Source: JAQVEB01 sp028698105
GTDB taxonomy: Bacteria > Bacteroidota > Bacteroidia > Bacteroidales > Dysgonomonadaceae
DNA: 44,877 nt
NCBI GenBank assembly: GCA_964293155.1
Contig: CAXYYA010000032.1
Location: 1-44,877 of the forward strand
Reading direction: 5' to 3'
Below are positions 23,465-32,205 of the stretch, piece by piece (the first letter of the stretch is position 1; each line of letters opens with the position of its first letter). The notes beneath the pieces were generated by a model. That model saw nothing but the letters and a program-made list of their open reading frames with translations, did no database searches and was not told the DNA's origin. Made by a program: the position numbers and the translations under genes.

Positions 23465-25795
23465 TTATTTCAAATCCTCAATTTTGTTATAATCCTGTAT
23501 ACCCGTTGTACGCTTCACGTTCACCTTCTTCCCATCATTAAAAAAATACGTTAGCGAAAATTGGAAGAATTGCTCATTGGTTTTATTAGCTGAACTCGCC
23601 CAAAATTCAGGGGTATCGGTTTCAAGCACACGTCCTTGTCGGAATAATTTCGCATTCAATCGACCTTCCAATTTATTATCCAAAAACTTCTTGTACAAAC
23701 CGGCTCTTGCCTCATAAACCGTATGATATATCCTATCCGTGAAACGGAAAGTCGGCTCGTAATATCCTTCGAGTGTCGCTCCGAAAGTTTCGCTAAAAAC
23801 AAAATTGTTGCTAACGGAATAATAATATTTTGATTGATTTTTCACATTGTATGATGGTGTATTGGCTGAATAAGAAAGATAGTGTGCCACCGCTTTGAGA
23901 ATCCACCACTTGGCTATGGTAAACCTGCCTTCAATCCCCAATAACCAAATAGACTCCGTGCTTCCATTCTTGGGAATTGTGTAACTCAACAACGGATTTT
24001 TAGGATCTACTTCCGTTGCATAATATAGTTGGCCTTTACCGTGCATATACATTCCGTTAATTGTAAACATGTTGAAAAGTTCCAAAACAGTCATCAGCAT
24101 ATCTTGCTTGGGAGATATTAAATCGGGATTTCCGGTAGTGTAAAAATATTCGCTGCTGAATTTCTTATACGGACTTATCGCGCTGTATGGAATATCATCG
24201 ATGCTCCTTTTATAGGATAACATCAGCATGTGTCCTTTTTCACCGTTTATCATATACATTAAATCCGCAGACGGAAAAATGCCCCAATCCGAATTTTCAT
24301 TTTTCGTATCCGTGTCTAAAATCTTATATTCGATGCGATTCTGTTGAAGTCTCAATCCTATTTGGTATTGAAATTTGTTTTTACTACCGGAAAACTCAGA
24401 ATAAAGCGCCGGCATCCGACCCAATGATTGCGATTTTTCTCTTACGCTCAACAAATTCGTCAAGTCGTAATTGGTGCGAATAAAACGATAATTTGCACCA
24501 ACATTTAACGAATTGTCTGTACCAAAAACTTTTTTAAAATAAGTGTCCGCTTCTACCATATCCGTATTTTGTTTCGAATGGCTTTCTGAAATATCGGGCG
24601 CCGAATTATTTACAAAAAGAGTAGTTCTCATATCATCTTTTTCATTGTTACGCAAATAGTCGGCTGTAACAGCAAACTCGCTTCCTTTAGCGTCTGTTAT
24701 CCAATTAAACTTAGACGTAACTTGGTATAAATTGTAACGATACGGCGTTTCTACAGTGGATTGTTGATTTGTTTGAGTATCATTTAAAAGAGTGGTTGAA
24801 GCAATATTATTTACAGGATTTGCTTTGTTTGACGAAACATACAAAGATGTTCCGAATGTTTTGTTCTTAGCCAAATCATACGTTAAGCTCAACCGGTTGT
24901 AAAAGTTTCGACTCCAACTTCTGAATTCTACGGTTGAATTTACTTCTGCGAACGTTTTTTTGAATTTCATCCATTCTTCCAAATCGCCTATAGCTTTGCG
25001 GTCGTTATACGATAAGGAGTTATAAAGGCTCAATTTATTGTGTCGATAATTGAAAACAGAAGAAAATTTGTCGTCTGTAAAACCATATTTCGTCATAACA
25101 GTGGCACCACCTGTTACACTGCCGAAAAATCCTTCTTCGCGTTGTTTGTTCAGTTTAATGTGGATTACTGCGCCTTTTGTACTTGCCGTTTCTCTACTGT
25201 CGGCCATGTAATCAATCTGTGCCGATTGCATCAATTCTGCCGGAATAGTTTTCAATTCATCGTGATTTTTTATCCGCACACCATCTAAATAAATTACGCT
25301 TATATTTTGTCCCAACACTTTTAATGAGCCGTCTTCATAGGTTATTCCCGGTAAATAGCGAAGTAACTCATCTGCTTGTTTTCCTTTGGCAACATCTTCT
25401 CCTTGCAGATTTACCGAGTAGCCACCCGGATTTCGTTGTATTCTATTAGCAGTAATCACCACTTCGGATAATTGATGCGAAACAGCATTCAACTCAATAA
25501 TGCCTATATTTAGCGAATCTGTTTCTGTATTAATAGAAATTTGCTTTTTCTCAAAACCGATGCATGAAATCATCAATGCATAACTACCGGTTTCTTTTGG
25601 AATCTCCAACATAAATACTCCATCTGCATCAGACGCGACGCCATACATAAAAATGGAGTCATTTTTCAAAAGTGAAATATTTGCAAATTCAACCGGCTGT
25701 TTTGAATTATCTACCACCATTCCTTTTATTTGTGCATGAAGCGGTAATAAAACACAAAACGAAAACAACAACAATGGTAATTTAAGATTATTCAT
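23465..25795 (-). CDS. Outer-membrane beta-barrel receptor with carboxypeptidase-like and plug domains
   Basis: A 776-residue outer-membrane protein. A signal peptide (1-21, ends LHAQ) is followed by a carboxypeptidase-regulatory-like domain at about 22-105 (IKGMVVDNSKQPVEFANISLL), a TonB-dependent-receptor plug at about 125-215 (NPGGYSVNLQGEDVAKGKQADELLRYLPGITYEDGSLKVLG in the translation), and a beta-barrel to the end. This layout matches the outer-membrane-barrel family near TonB-dependent receptors rather than a SusC protein. No SusD partner or sensor gene is adjacent, so the ligand is unknown. It converges on argH. Confidence 0.85.
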   Translation of the reverse strand: MNNLKLPLLLFSFCVLLPLHAQIKGMVVDNSKQPVEFANISLLKNDSIFMYGVASDADGVFMLEIPKETGSYALMISCIGFEKKQISINTETDSLNIGIIELNAVSHQLSEVVITANRIQRNPGGYSVNLQGEDVAKGKQADELLRYLPGITYEDGSLKVLGQNISVIYLDGVRIKNHDELKTIPAELMQSAQIDYMADSRETASTKGAVIHIKLNKQREEGFFGSVTGGATVMTKYGFTDDKFSSVFNYRHNKLSLYNSLSYNDRKAIGDLEEWMKFKKTFAEVNSTVEFRSWSRNFYNRLSLTYDLAKNKTFGTSLYVSSNKANPVNNIASTTLLNDTQTNQQSTVETPYRYNLYQVTSKFNWITDAKGSEFAVTADYLRNNEKDDMRTTLFVNNSAPDISESHSKQNTDMVEADTYFKKVFGTDNSLNVGANYRFIRTNYDLTNLLSVREKSQSLGRMPALYSEFSGSKNKFQYQIGLRLQQNRIEYKILDTDTKNENSDWGIFPSADLMYMINGEKGHMLMLSYKRSIDDIPYSAISPYKKFSSEYFYTTGNPDLISPKQDMLMTVLELFNMFTINGMYMHGKGQLYYATEVDPKNPLLSYTIPKNGSTESIWLLGIEGRFTIAKWWILKAVAHYLSYSANTPSYNVKNQSKYYYSVSNNFVFSETFGATLEGYYEPTFRFTDRIYHTVYEARAGLYKKFLDNKLEGRLNAKLFRQGRVLETDTPEFWASSANKTNEQFFQFSLTYFFNDGKKVNVKRTTGIQDYNKIEDLK

Positions 25796-25857
25796 AGGTT
25801 TTTTCTAATTTGACAATATGTTTAGGAATTTGGTTACAAAAAATCGAGATTATTTTT

Positions 25858-25865
25858 CAAACATA
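25858..25865 (-). promoter_or_regulatory. -7 box of the beta-barrel receptor gene
   Basis: On the minus strand this reads TATGTTTG, an exact TAnnTTTG match, about 60 bases before the start codon. No exact -33 TTTG was found at the usual spacing. Confidence 0.4.
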
Positions 25866-25974
25866 TATTTTATTTTGTCAATAGCATAAAAAACAGATAT
25901 TGTTCTTAAATTGATTTAAGTCAAAACAAATCATTTCCCCTTACCATTTGTAACCATTCTATCCCTTTTTTTAC

Positions 25975-25982
25975 TACTTTTG
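25975..25982 (+). promoter_or_regulatory. -7 box of the pta operon
   Basis: TACTTTTG matches TAnnTTTG. A TTTG at 25947-25950 could be the -33 element, but the 24-base spacer is longer than usual. The leader would be about 65 bases. Confidence 0.45.
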
Positions 25983-26053
25983 TACCAGATAAATTTCATA
26001 TTGAAATTTACCTTAACGGCTGTTTATTTGGAAAACATCAAACAACATAAACT

Positions 26054-27064
26054 ATGAATCTCATTGACGAAATTATCGAACGGGCAAAAGCGAACAAACA
26101 ACGCATTGTGTTGCCCGAAGGCACCGAACAACGTACGCTTCGGGCAGCCGATGAATTGCTTCGCGACGACGTGGCAAACATAATTCTGTTGGGAAATCCT
26201 GACGAGATACACCAATTAGCCGAGGAACTCAAGTTGCAGCATATCGGCAAAGCCACTATCATCAACCCAAAAAATCACGACAAAAAAGAAACCTATGCCG
26301 GATTCCTTTACGAATTGCGTAAAAATAAAGGCACGACAATGGAGCAGGCCACCGAACTTGCGGAAAACCCATTGTATCTGGCCTGCCTGATGATCAAGAA
26401 CGGCGACGCCGACGGCGAAATAGCCGGCGCGCAAAACACCACGGGCGATGTATTGCGCCCCGCGTTGCAGATCATCAAAACCATGCCGGGAGTGAAAGTC
26501 GTGTCGGGTGCGTTTATTATGTTCACGAAAACGCCGCAATACGGTGAAAACGGCACGCTCATTTTTGCCGATTGCGCCGTGATGCCAAACCCCTCGGCCG
26601 AAGAATTGGCATCCATCGCCATCGCCTCGGCGCAAACAGCGCGAAGCATCGTGGGGGTGGAACCGCACGTGGCTATGTTGAGCTTTTCCACCAAAGGAAG
26701 CGCGCAGCACGAAATGATAGACAAAGTAACGGAAGCTACCCGAATAGCCAAAGAAATAGCGCCCGACCTGCTTATTGACGGCGAACTGCAGGCCGATGCC
26801 GCGCTTGTTCCGTCGGTTGGCGCAAGCAAAGCGCCCGGCAGCCTCATTGCGGGAAAAGCCAACGTGCTGGTTTTCCCCACACTGGAAGCCGGAAACATCG
26901 GTTATAAACTGGTTCAACGATTAGGAAACGCCGAGGCCGTGGGCCCCATTCTGCAAGGGATGGCCGCACCCGTGAACGATTTGTCGCGCGGCTGCTCGGT
27001 GGATGATATTTACAAAATGGTTGCCATTGCCGCCAACCAGGCAATCGGCCTAAAAAATAACTAA
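26054..27064 (+). CDS. pta: Phosphate acetyltransferase
   Basis: Converts acetyl-CoA and phosphate to acetyl phosphate, the first step of acetate formation. The protein has 336 residues, the length of the short form without the N-terminal regulatory domains of the E. coli enzyme. Typical segments include RIVLPEGTEQRTLRAADELL, MIKNGDADGEIAGA with TTGDVLRPALQ, VSGAFIM, VEPHVAMLSFSTKGSA and the C-terminal DLSRGCSVDDIY. It lies 12 bases before the dehydrogenase-like gene and in the same run as ackA, so acetyl phosphate made here would be used by AckA to yield ATP. Confidence 0.95.
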   Translation: MNLIDEIIERAKANKQRIVLPEGTEQRTLRAADELLRDDVANIILLGNPDEIHQLAEELKLQHIGKATIINPKNHDKKETYAGFLYELRKNKGTTMEQATELAENPLYLACLMIKNGDADGEIAGAQNTTGDVLRPALQIIKTMPGVKVVSGAFIMFTKTPQYGENGTLIFADCAVMPNPSAEELASIAIASAQTARSIVGVEPHVAMLSFSTKGSAQHEMIDKVTEATRIAKEIAPDLLIDGELQADAALVPSVGASKAPGSLIAGKANVLVFPTLEAGNIGYKLVQRLGNAEAVGPILQGMAAPVNDLSRGCSVDDIYKMVAIAANQAIGLKNN

Positions 27065-27076
27065 ATTGCTAAGATC

Positions 27077-28054
27077 ATGAGTGAAGTAATTAGAGAGTCC
27101 ATTGAAAAATACGGACTGAATATCAGCGCGCTGAGCGAGAGTAAACCGATGTTCAGCAAGATAGGCGTAGTGGGCGCGGGCAAAGACGGGAGAACCATCA
27201 TCAACCTCACGGCATCGGCAGGAATGGAGGTTGTTTTTATGGAAGAAAACCAAGAACGTGCCGATTATGTGATGAACCAACTGAGCAATAACCTCGACAC
27301 CCGCATCGAGAACTGGGGGCTCACCCAATCGGAAAAAAAAGCCATCATGAATCGCATTATTCCCACCATGGAGTATGAAGATTTCAAGGATTGCGACATG
27401 GTGATTGAATGCACGCGTTATTCCGAAACCGGAAGGAGAAGCACTCCGTTGCGAAAAAGCATTTTCAAAAAACTGGAAGAGGTGTTGGAAAACGATGCGA
27501 TCATCGCCACAAACGGCTCAACAGTGATCATCAGTGAGCTGGCCGCCGATCTGGATCACAAGGACAGGTGCGTGAGCCTTTATTTTCCGGTATCGCACTC
27601 CGATGCACGCATTCTGGAAGTCGTTAGCGGCATGTACACCTCAAACGAGGTTTGCCGTAAAATGGAGATTTTTGCCCGAATGATCGGCTACCGGCCGCAC
27701 CGCATTAGCGAAAGCAATGGCAATGTGAGCCTGCGGCTAATGTCGGCGATGCTCAACGAAGCCTGCGAAATTCTCTTGGAAAGGGTAACCTCCATGCAAA
27801 GTATCGAAGAAACGTTTACAATTATTTACGGACAACGTTACGGCATATTCCGCATGACGGACATCGTGGGGATTGAACGTATGGTCACCTTAATGGAAGC
27901 CATGTTCAACGATTTCGGCGATAAAAAATACAAACCCAACCCCCTTCTTTGGAAACTCTACCGTTCCAATCAATTGGGTGTTCGCACCGGAAAAGGATTC
28001 TACATTTATGATGAAAATGGTAATCCGATAGAAGAAAATAAATCACTGTTCTAA
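27077..28054 (+). CDS. 3-hydroxyacyl-CoA dehydrogenase homologue lacking the catalytic histidine
   Basis: A 325-residue protein with the two-domain layout of 3-hydroxyacyl-CoA dehydrogenases. The Rossmann domain has GVVGAGKDG (GxGxxG) near residues 31-39 and the ATNGSTVIISELA segment. The C-terminal helical domain ends in the family motif GVRTGKGFYIYDENG. The usual HFFNP segment with the catalytic His is replaced by LYFPVSH, so position 169 is Tyr. The partner Glu (Glu181) is kept. The frame and length are intact, so this is a preserved protein, not a broken gene. It sits between pta and ackA with gaps of 12 and 16 bases. It may have another substrate, another catalytic base (His174 lies five residues on), or a regulatory role. 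I cannot decide which. Confidence 0.78.
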   Translation: MSEVIRESIEKYGLNISALSESKPMFSKIGVVGAGKDGRTIINLTASAGMEVVFMEENQERADYVMNQLSNNLDTRIENWGLTQSEKKAIMNRIIPTMEYEDFKDCDMVIECTRYSETGRRSTPLRKSIFKKLEEVLENDAIIATNGSTVIISELAADLDHKDRCVSLYFPVSHSDARILEVVSGMYTSNEVCRKMEIFARMIGYRPHRISESNGNVSLRLMSAMLNEACEILLERVTSMQSIEETFTIIYGQRYGIFRMTDIVGIERMVTLMEAMFNDFGDKKYKPNPLLWKLYRSNQLGVRTGKGFYIYDENGNPIEENKSLF

Positions 28055-28070
28055 CCTGAAAATTGTAAAA

Positions 28071-29273
28071 ATGAAGATATTAGTTTTAAATTGCGGAAGT
28101 TCGTCCATAAAATACAAACTTTTTGAGATGGAGAGCCGGCAGGTGCTGGCGCAGGGAGGAATTGAAAAAATCGGATTAAAAGGTTCGTTCCTTAAACTCA
28201 CTTTGCCCGACGAAACAAAAGTTATTCTCGAAGGCGAAATTCTGGAGCACCGTGCCGGAATCGAGTATATCCTCGGCGTTATGTTGAGCGAGAAATACGG
28301 ATGTATAAAATCGCTAAGCGAAATTGATGCTGTAGGGCATCGGGTGGTTCACGGAGGTGAAAAATTCAACAGCAGTGTGCTCATCACCGATGAGGTTATC
28401 AACATGGTTGTGCAGTGTATTGATCTTGCTCCGCTTCACAACCCGCCAAACCTGAAAGGTATTTATGCGATAAAGGAACTCATGCCTGAAACGCCGCAAG
28501 TGGCCGTTTTCGATACGGCATTTCATCAAACGATGCCCAATTACGCATACATGTATGCCGTACCATATTCGTTATACGAAAAATACGGTATCCGGCGTTA
28601 CGGCTTTCACGGAACAAGCCATCGTTACGTTTCCAAACGCGTTTGCGAAATACTGGATGTTCCTTATGAAACGCAACGGATTATTACCGCGCACATCGGT
28701 AACGGCGGCTCAATTACCGCTATCAAAGGCGGAAAGTCCATAGATACCAGCATGGGAATGACGCCCGTGGAAGGATTGATCATGGGCACGCGAAGCGGCG
28801 ATATAGACCCCGGCGCAGTATCGTACATTATGGAAAAAGAGCACATGAGCGCCAAAGGCATTTCAACGTTACTGAACAAATTCTCGGGAATGCTGGGCAT
28901 AACCGGCATCTCTTCGGATATGCGTGAGATTGAAAGCGCCGTAGGCGTCAACGATAAAAGAGCTGTTCTGGCTATGGAGATGTATAACTATCGCATCAAA
29001 AAATATATTGGCGCTTATGCCGCCGCCATGGGCGGAATGGATGTTCTGGTATTTACCGGTGGCGTGGGAGAAAACCAGCACAGCACACGAAAAGCCGTTT
29101 GCGAAAACATGGAATATCTGGGCATTGAACTCGATGACGACCTCAACCGCAAGACCCGAAGCACGGAAACCGTGATCAGTAAACCGTCGTCGAAAGTGAA
29201 AGTGGTGGTGGTTCCCACCGATGAAGAACTCACTATCGCCCGCGATACCAAAGAAATTTTGGGGAGAAATTAA
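28071..29273 (+). CDS. ackA: Acetate kinase
   Basis: Transfers phosphate from acetyl phosphate to ADP, giving acetate and ATP. The 400-residue protein has the ASKHA-fold signatures: VLNCGSSSIKYKLF at the N-terminus, VGHRVVHGGEKF, VAVFDTAFHQTMP, YGFHGTSHRYVS, TAHIGNGGSITA, GLIMGTRSGDIDPG and VFTGGVGENQ. It completes the pta to ackA route and ends 20 bases before a hairpin-forming MITE-like element that could also stop transcription. Confidence 0.96.
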   Translation: MKILVLNCGSSSIKYKLFEMESRQVLAQGGIEKIGLKGSFLKLTLPDETKVILEGEILEHRAGIEYILGVMLSEKYGCIKSLSEIDAVGHRVVHGGEKFNSSVLITDEVINMVVQCIDLAPLHNPPNLKGIYAIKELMPETPQVAVFDTAFHQTMPNYAYMYAVPYSLYEKYGIRRYGFHGTSHRYVSKRVCEILDVPYETQRIITAHIGNGGSITAIKGGKSIDTSMGMTPVEGLIMGTRSGDIDPGAVSYIMEKEHMSAKGISTLLNKFSGMLGITGISSDMREIESAVGVNDKRAVLAMEMYNYRIKKYIGAYAAAMGGMDVLVFTGGVGENQHSTRKAVCENMEYLGIELDDDLNRKTRSTETVISKPSSKVKVVVVPTDEELTIARDTKEILGRN

Positions 29274-29293
29274 TGACCTGCAGCACAATAGAT

Positions 29294-29414
29294 AAAAGAG
29301 GGTGTCTCAAAAGTAAAATCTGCTATCAAATTGTCTCCCGATAACTCTATCGGGATCACTTCGTTCAACATAACAAAATGAAACTTCAGTGATACTTTTG
29401 AGACACCCTCTTTT
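29294..29414. mobile_element. 121-bp MITE-like element with 22-bp perfect terminal inverted repeats
   Basis: The ends GAGGGTGTCTCAAAAGTA (within 29294-29315) and TACTTTTGAGACACCCTC (within 29393-29414) are perfect inverted copies. They resemble the terminal repeats of IS1182-type insertion sequences. The interior has no ORF of its own but includes a 7-bp hairpin CCCGATA-ACTC-TATCGGG (29337-29354). It appears to be a non-autonomous derivative of an insertion sequence. As RNA, the full stem followed by seven T could terminate ackA transcription. Confidence 0.75.
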
Positions 29415-29435
29415 TTTCGCCAACAACACTCGTCA

Positions 29436-29636
29436 CTAAACCGAGAAATCGTCTTTTTCTTCTTCCAAAGCAACAAAAAAATCGAAATCGGTTTCGGCAA
29501 TCGTTGCCTCGCTTTCAAATTTTACGATTTTCAATGCCGGATAATAGTTAAGAACTTTTATTCCCGCACCGGTTAGTTTCTTCTTAACCCTGCTGAAAGA
29601 TATGCCATCTTTTAGTGCACCAAAATATGTAATCAT
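29436..29636 (-). CDS. Small I9-like (subtilisin propeptide/inhibitor) protein
   Basis: A 66-residue protein encoded six bases after the subtilase gene on the same strand. The pattern YFGALKDGISFSRVKKKLTGAG, then a strand VLNYYPALKIVKFESE, as read in the translation, resembles the inhibitor-I9/subtilisin propeptide fold: strand, helix, two strands. Its length suits one such domain and there is no signal peptide. A free-standing I9 domain next to a subtilase suggests a folding chaperone or inhibitor of that protease. The assignment rests on pattern and position; similarity is weak by eye. Confidence 0.55.
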   Translation of the reverse strand: MITYFGALKDGISFSRVKKKLTGAGIKVLNYYPALKIVKFESEATIAETDFDFFVALEEEKDDFSV

Positions 29637-29642
29637 AACTGT

Positions 29643-30902
29643 TTAAGATATAACCTGAATCAAACCTTTGCCAATATCCCTGTATCTAAGTCCGCCTATC
29701 AGTTTTGCTTTATCTTCAAGCAATTCCCATATTTCCCGTGCGTTTAAATCGGGAAATTGTTCCATGTAAAGCGCCGCCAGACCCGAAGCATGCGGTGTTG
29801 CCATGCTGGTTCCGCTTAGTAACTGGTAGTTTGATGCGCTCCCGTTTTTTCTCGGATAAGCACTCAACACATCAACCCCGGGAGCGCAAATGTTGATATT
29901 TCCGCCTGTGCCTGCATTGATACCGCCGTTGGAAAAGCGGGCAATCCGTAGTTGATTGTCTATAGCCGCAACGGCCATTATAGAAAGTGAATTTGCCGGC
30001 GCCGAAACGGGAGCAGGCAAGGCTGGCCTGTTGCTTTCATTGCCCGCAGCGGCAATGATAAGGCAATTGTTGTCCAACGCTCTTGTTCCAACTGTTTCGA
30101 AAAGCACGGATGGTTTTTCGTTTAGTTTTACGGGTGAGGCCAACGACAGGGAAATGATCCTGAATTTCTTGGTTATTGCCCAATCAATGGCATCAATAAT
30201 GCTGCTGGTGCTTCCTTTTCCGGCATTGGAAAGCACTTTTCCGATCTTCAGGTTACAATCTTTGGCAATACCGTAACGTTTTCCGGTATCGGTGCGCACA
30301 TTTCCGCAGGCAATTCCGGCACAATGCGTTCCGTGCCCGTTGACATCTTTATCCCAATCTTCGCCCGCGATAAACGATTTACCTTCAATGGTTCTGCCTG
30401 CAAAATCGGGATGCGAAACATCGAAGCCCGTATCAAGGATACAAACATCTATTCCTTTGCCCGAAAATTGGGTATTACCCAAACCAATGGCTTTTAACCC
30501 CCACTCCATCTCGGTAACAACCGGCTGTGGGATAGGTTTGTTGCGGAGAAAGTTTTCCAGTTCTGTTATTTTTTCTTTTAACTTATCAACGTTTGTCTTT
30601 AAATCGTTAATGAGCGCCGTTTCATCGGCCGTAAAAAAATCCCGTTCCTTTTCAAAATAAACAACGGGACTTTTTTTATCAGCGAGCGACATAGCCAATT
30701 GTTTTTCATCTACATCGTCCACAACCACCACCCCCAGATTTTTATAGAGAACGGCGTTGTTGTTGTCTATAATATTAAACGACCGGTTGTCTTTCGACAA
30801 ATACTCCGAGGAAGTAACGCTGACGGCGAATTCTTTTTCTACGTTTTTGATTGATTTTTCATTCTGATCGTTCAGTAAAACGATGAACCTGTTGTTTGCC
30901 AT
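29643..30902 (-). CDS. Cytoplasmic subtilisin-like serine protease (S8 family)
   Basis: A 419-residue subtilase with the full catalytic set: Asp157 in ILDTGFDVSHPDF, His190 in NGHGTHCAG, the oxyanion Asn288 in AAAGNES and the nucleophile Ser366 in LSGTSMATPHASG. There is no signal peptide. Residues 1-90 begin RFIVLLND and look like an I9-type propeptide; residues 93-121 are a charged helix likely to form a coiled coil. The enzyme therefore seems to act inside the cell or to be exported by an unusual route. It is the fourth gene of a five-gene operon with a DUF2589 protein, two unknown proteins and a small I9-like protein. Gaps of 6-12 bases suggest a shared function. Confidence 0.88.
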   Translation of the reverse strand: MANNRFIVLLNDQNEKSIKNVEKEFAVSVTSSEYLSKDNRSFNIIDNNNAVLYKNLGVVVVDDVDEKQLAMSLADKKSPVVYFEKERDFFTADETALINDLKTNVDKLKEKITELENFLRNKPIPQPVVTEMEWGLKAIGLGNTQFSGKGIDVCILDTGFDVSHPDFAGRTIEGKSFIAGEDWDKDVNGHGTHCAGIACGNVRTDTGKRYGIAKDCNLKIGKVLSNAGKGSTSSIIDAIDWAITKKFRIISLSLASPVKLNEKPSVLFETVGTRALDNNCLIIAAAGNESNRPALPAPVSAPANSLSIMAVAAIDNQLRIARFSNGGINAGTGGNINICAPGVDVLSAYPRKNGSASNYQLLSGTSMATPHASGLAALYMEQFPDLNAREIWELLEDKAKLIGGLRYRDIGKGLIQVIS

Positions 30903-30914
30903 AATTGGGTTTTG

Positions 30915-31496
30915 TTAAGCGGTGATTTTGAGAATAATCTTTTCCAGAAGCAAATAGATATCTTCTGCGATTAAATTTGTGAGTAGCTTTTTACTGATGA
31001 CGGTTATAGAACCGTTTTGGGATAAAAGTGAACTCCAGAAAACCTCAATTTCTGGAATTGAATCCAACTCTTTGAGTTTTTCGTCGGTCAGAAATCCTTG
31101 TTGATAGAGGTTTAGCATTAAGTTAGACAGGATTTCCTCTCCTTCTTCGAGTTTGACCGTCTCTTTTTTGTAGATTTCCTGTAACAAAGCATCAATACTT
31201 TCAATTCCGTTATACGAAAAGCCCCACCACAATTCGCGCTTTCCGGTGTTGATCTTCTCCATCTTTGACGGATTGAACCCTCTTTTTACGGTGTGAAGCA
31301 TATTAATTATCCGAAAAACTTCCGATTCTCTCGCATTTTCGCCTCGGTCTTTAAAATAATCCGATAATTTGCTCAAAAAAGCGGTAAATCGGTTTTCAAA
31401 GTCGAACGACCGATCGGCATATAACTTTTGAGCCCGGTTAAACTCATCGAAAAGCTCTTCGATAACTTTTACTTTGTTGTGAATGAATTCTTGCAT
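30915..31496 (-). CDS. Uncharacterised mostly helical protein of the subtilase operon
   Basis: A 193-residue, charged, probably all-helical soluble protein. It has no signal peptide, no membrane segment and no motif I recognise. The N-terminal half (MQEFIHNKVKVIEELFDEFNRAQKLY in the translation) is amphipathic. A WWGFSYNG segment lies near residue 90 and a hydrophobic helix ends the protein. Its start codon directly follows the stop codon of the preceding gene (TAAATG), and the subtilase begins 12 bases after it. It may be an adaptor or scaffold within the system; function unknown. Confidence 0.7.
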   Translation of the reverse strand: MQEFIHNKVKVIEELFDEFNRAQKLYADRSFDFENRFTAFLSKLSDYFKDRGENARESEVFRIINMLHTVKRGFNPSKMEKINTGKRELWWGFSYNGIESIDALLQEIYKKETVKLEEGEEILSNLMLNLYQQGFLTDEKLKELDSIPEIEVFWSSLLSQNGSITVISKKLLTNLIAEDIYLLLEKIILKITA

Positions 31497-32201
31497 TTAT
31501 TCAAAAGTGATTTCCTCTATTGTTTGTCCGTTTTTATCGGTAAATGTTACAATTCTTATTCCTTCTTCTTCCATTTCTACATGAAGGTTGATAAAGAGGT
31601 TGTCCTTGTCTTTGTCTTCGGCTCCCGTGGTGTGGGGGTCAATAAAAATATCGTTTAACTTGGTGGATACCAAAGAGTAACGGTTGAGAAGAGCTTCCGT
31701 AAGAATTCTTTTCATCTCCGTATTTTCCGCATCGGTAGTAGTATCCTGCGGCCTGAATGTACCGATATTCAGCGATTTAATTTGAGGCAAGACGTCAATT
31801 TTCTTTATTTCATCACCAATATTGGTTATCAGTTTCTGATCTTGTCTTTCGAGCGTTTTAAAGAGTTGTTGGAATTCCGAGCTCTGTATTTGTTCGCTGG
31901 AAACGGGTGAAATATTGAGTTGCTTTTCTCTATTCACTGCTTCTATTTTCTCATTCACATCGCTCAGGAATTTAACCTCATCGAATTTGAAATTATATTT
32001 CGACTGCGAGTTAATATCGGTAATTTTCAGAGGGATATCCATCTTGATATTTGGGAAAGCATACCGTGGCGCCTTGAAATATTTCAGGTACTCGTGCTTG
32101 GCATATTCCTTTGCGACAAGAATCGTTTTTTCGTCAGCCTTTTTCCGGGCTTGGATTATCTCATTGTTGAGATAATCCAAGTAATCAGATAATTTAATCA
32201 T
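31497..32201 (-). CDS. Uncharacterised protein of the DUF2589/subtilase operon
   Basis: A 234-residue soluble protein with no signal peptide or membrane segment. The N-terminus is a helix (IKLSDYLDYLNNEI ... EYAKHEYLKYF) followed by APRYAFPNIKMDIPLKITDI, which reads as a beta-strand pair. The C-terminus (NLFINLHVEMEEEGIRIVTF) is again beta-forming and acidic. I do not recognise a named family. ATG at 32201 is preferred; an adjacent GTG at 32204 is possible. The four-base gap after the DUF2589 gene and direct contact with the next gene indicate co-translation. A structural partner of the DUF2589 protein is a guess. Confidence 0.7.
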   Translation of the reverse strand: MIKLSDYLDYLNNEIIQARKKADEKTILVAKEYAKHEYLKYFKAPRYAFPNIKMDIPLKITDINSQSKYNFKFDEVKFLSDVNEKIEAVNREKQLNISPVSSEQIQSSEFQQLFKTLERQDQKLITNIGDEIKKIDVLPQIKSLNIGTFRPQDTTTDAENTEMKRILTEALLNRYSLVSTKLNDIFIDPHTTGAEDKDKDNLFINLHVEMEEEGIRIVTFTDKNGQTIEEITFE

Positions 32202-32205
32202 CACC

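Noticed and set aside
29270..29518. Minus-strand 82-residue ORF overlapping the MITE-like element.
   Set aside because: It runs through the terminal repeats and overlaps the real 66-residue I9-like gene in another frame; it has no protein-like composition.
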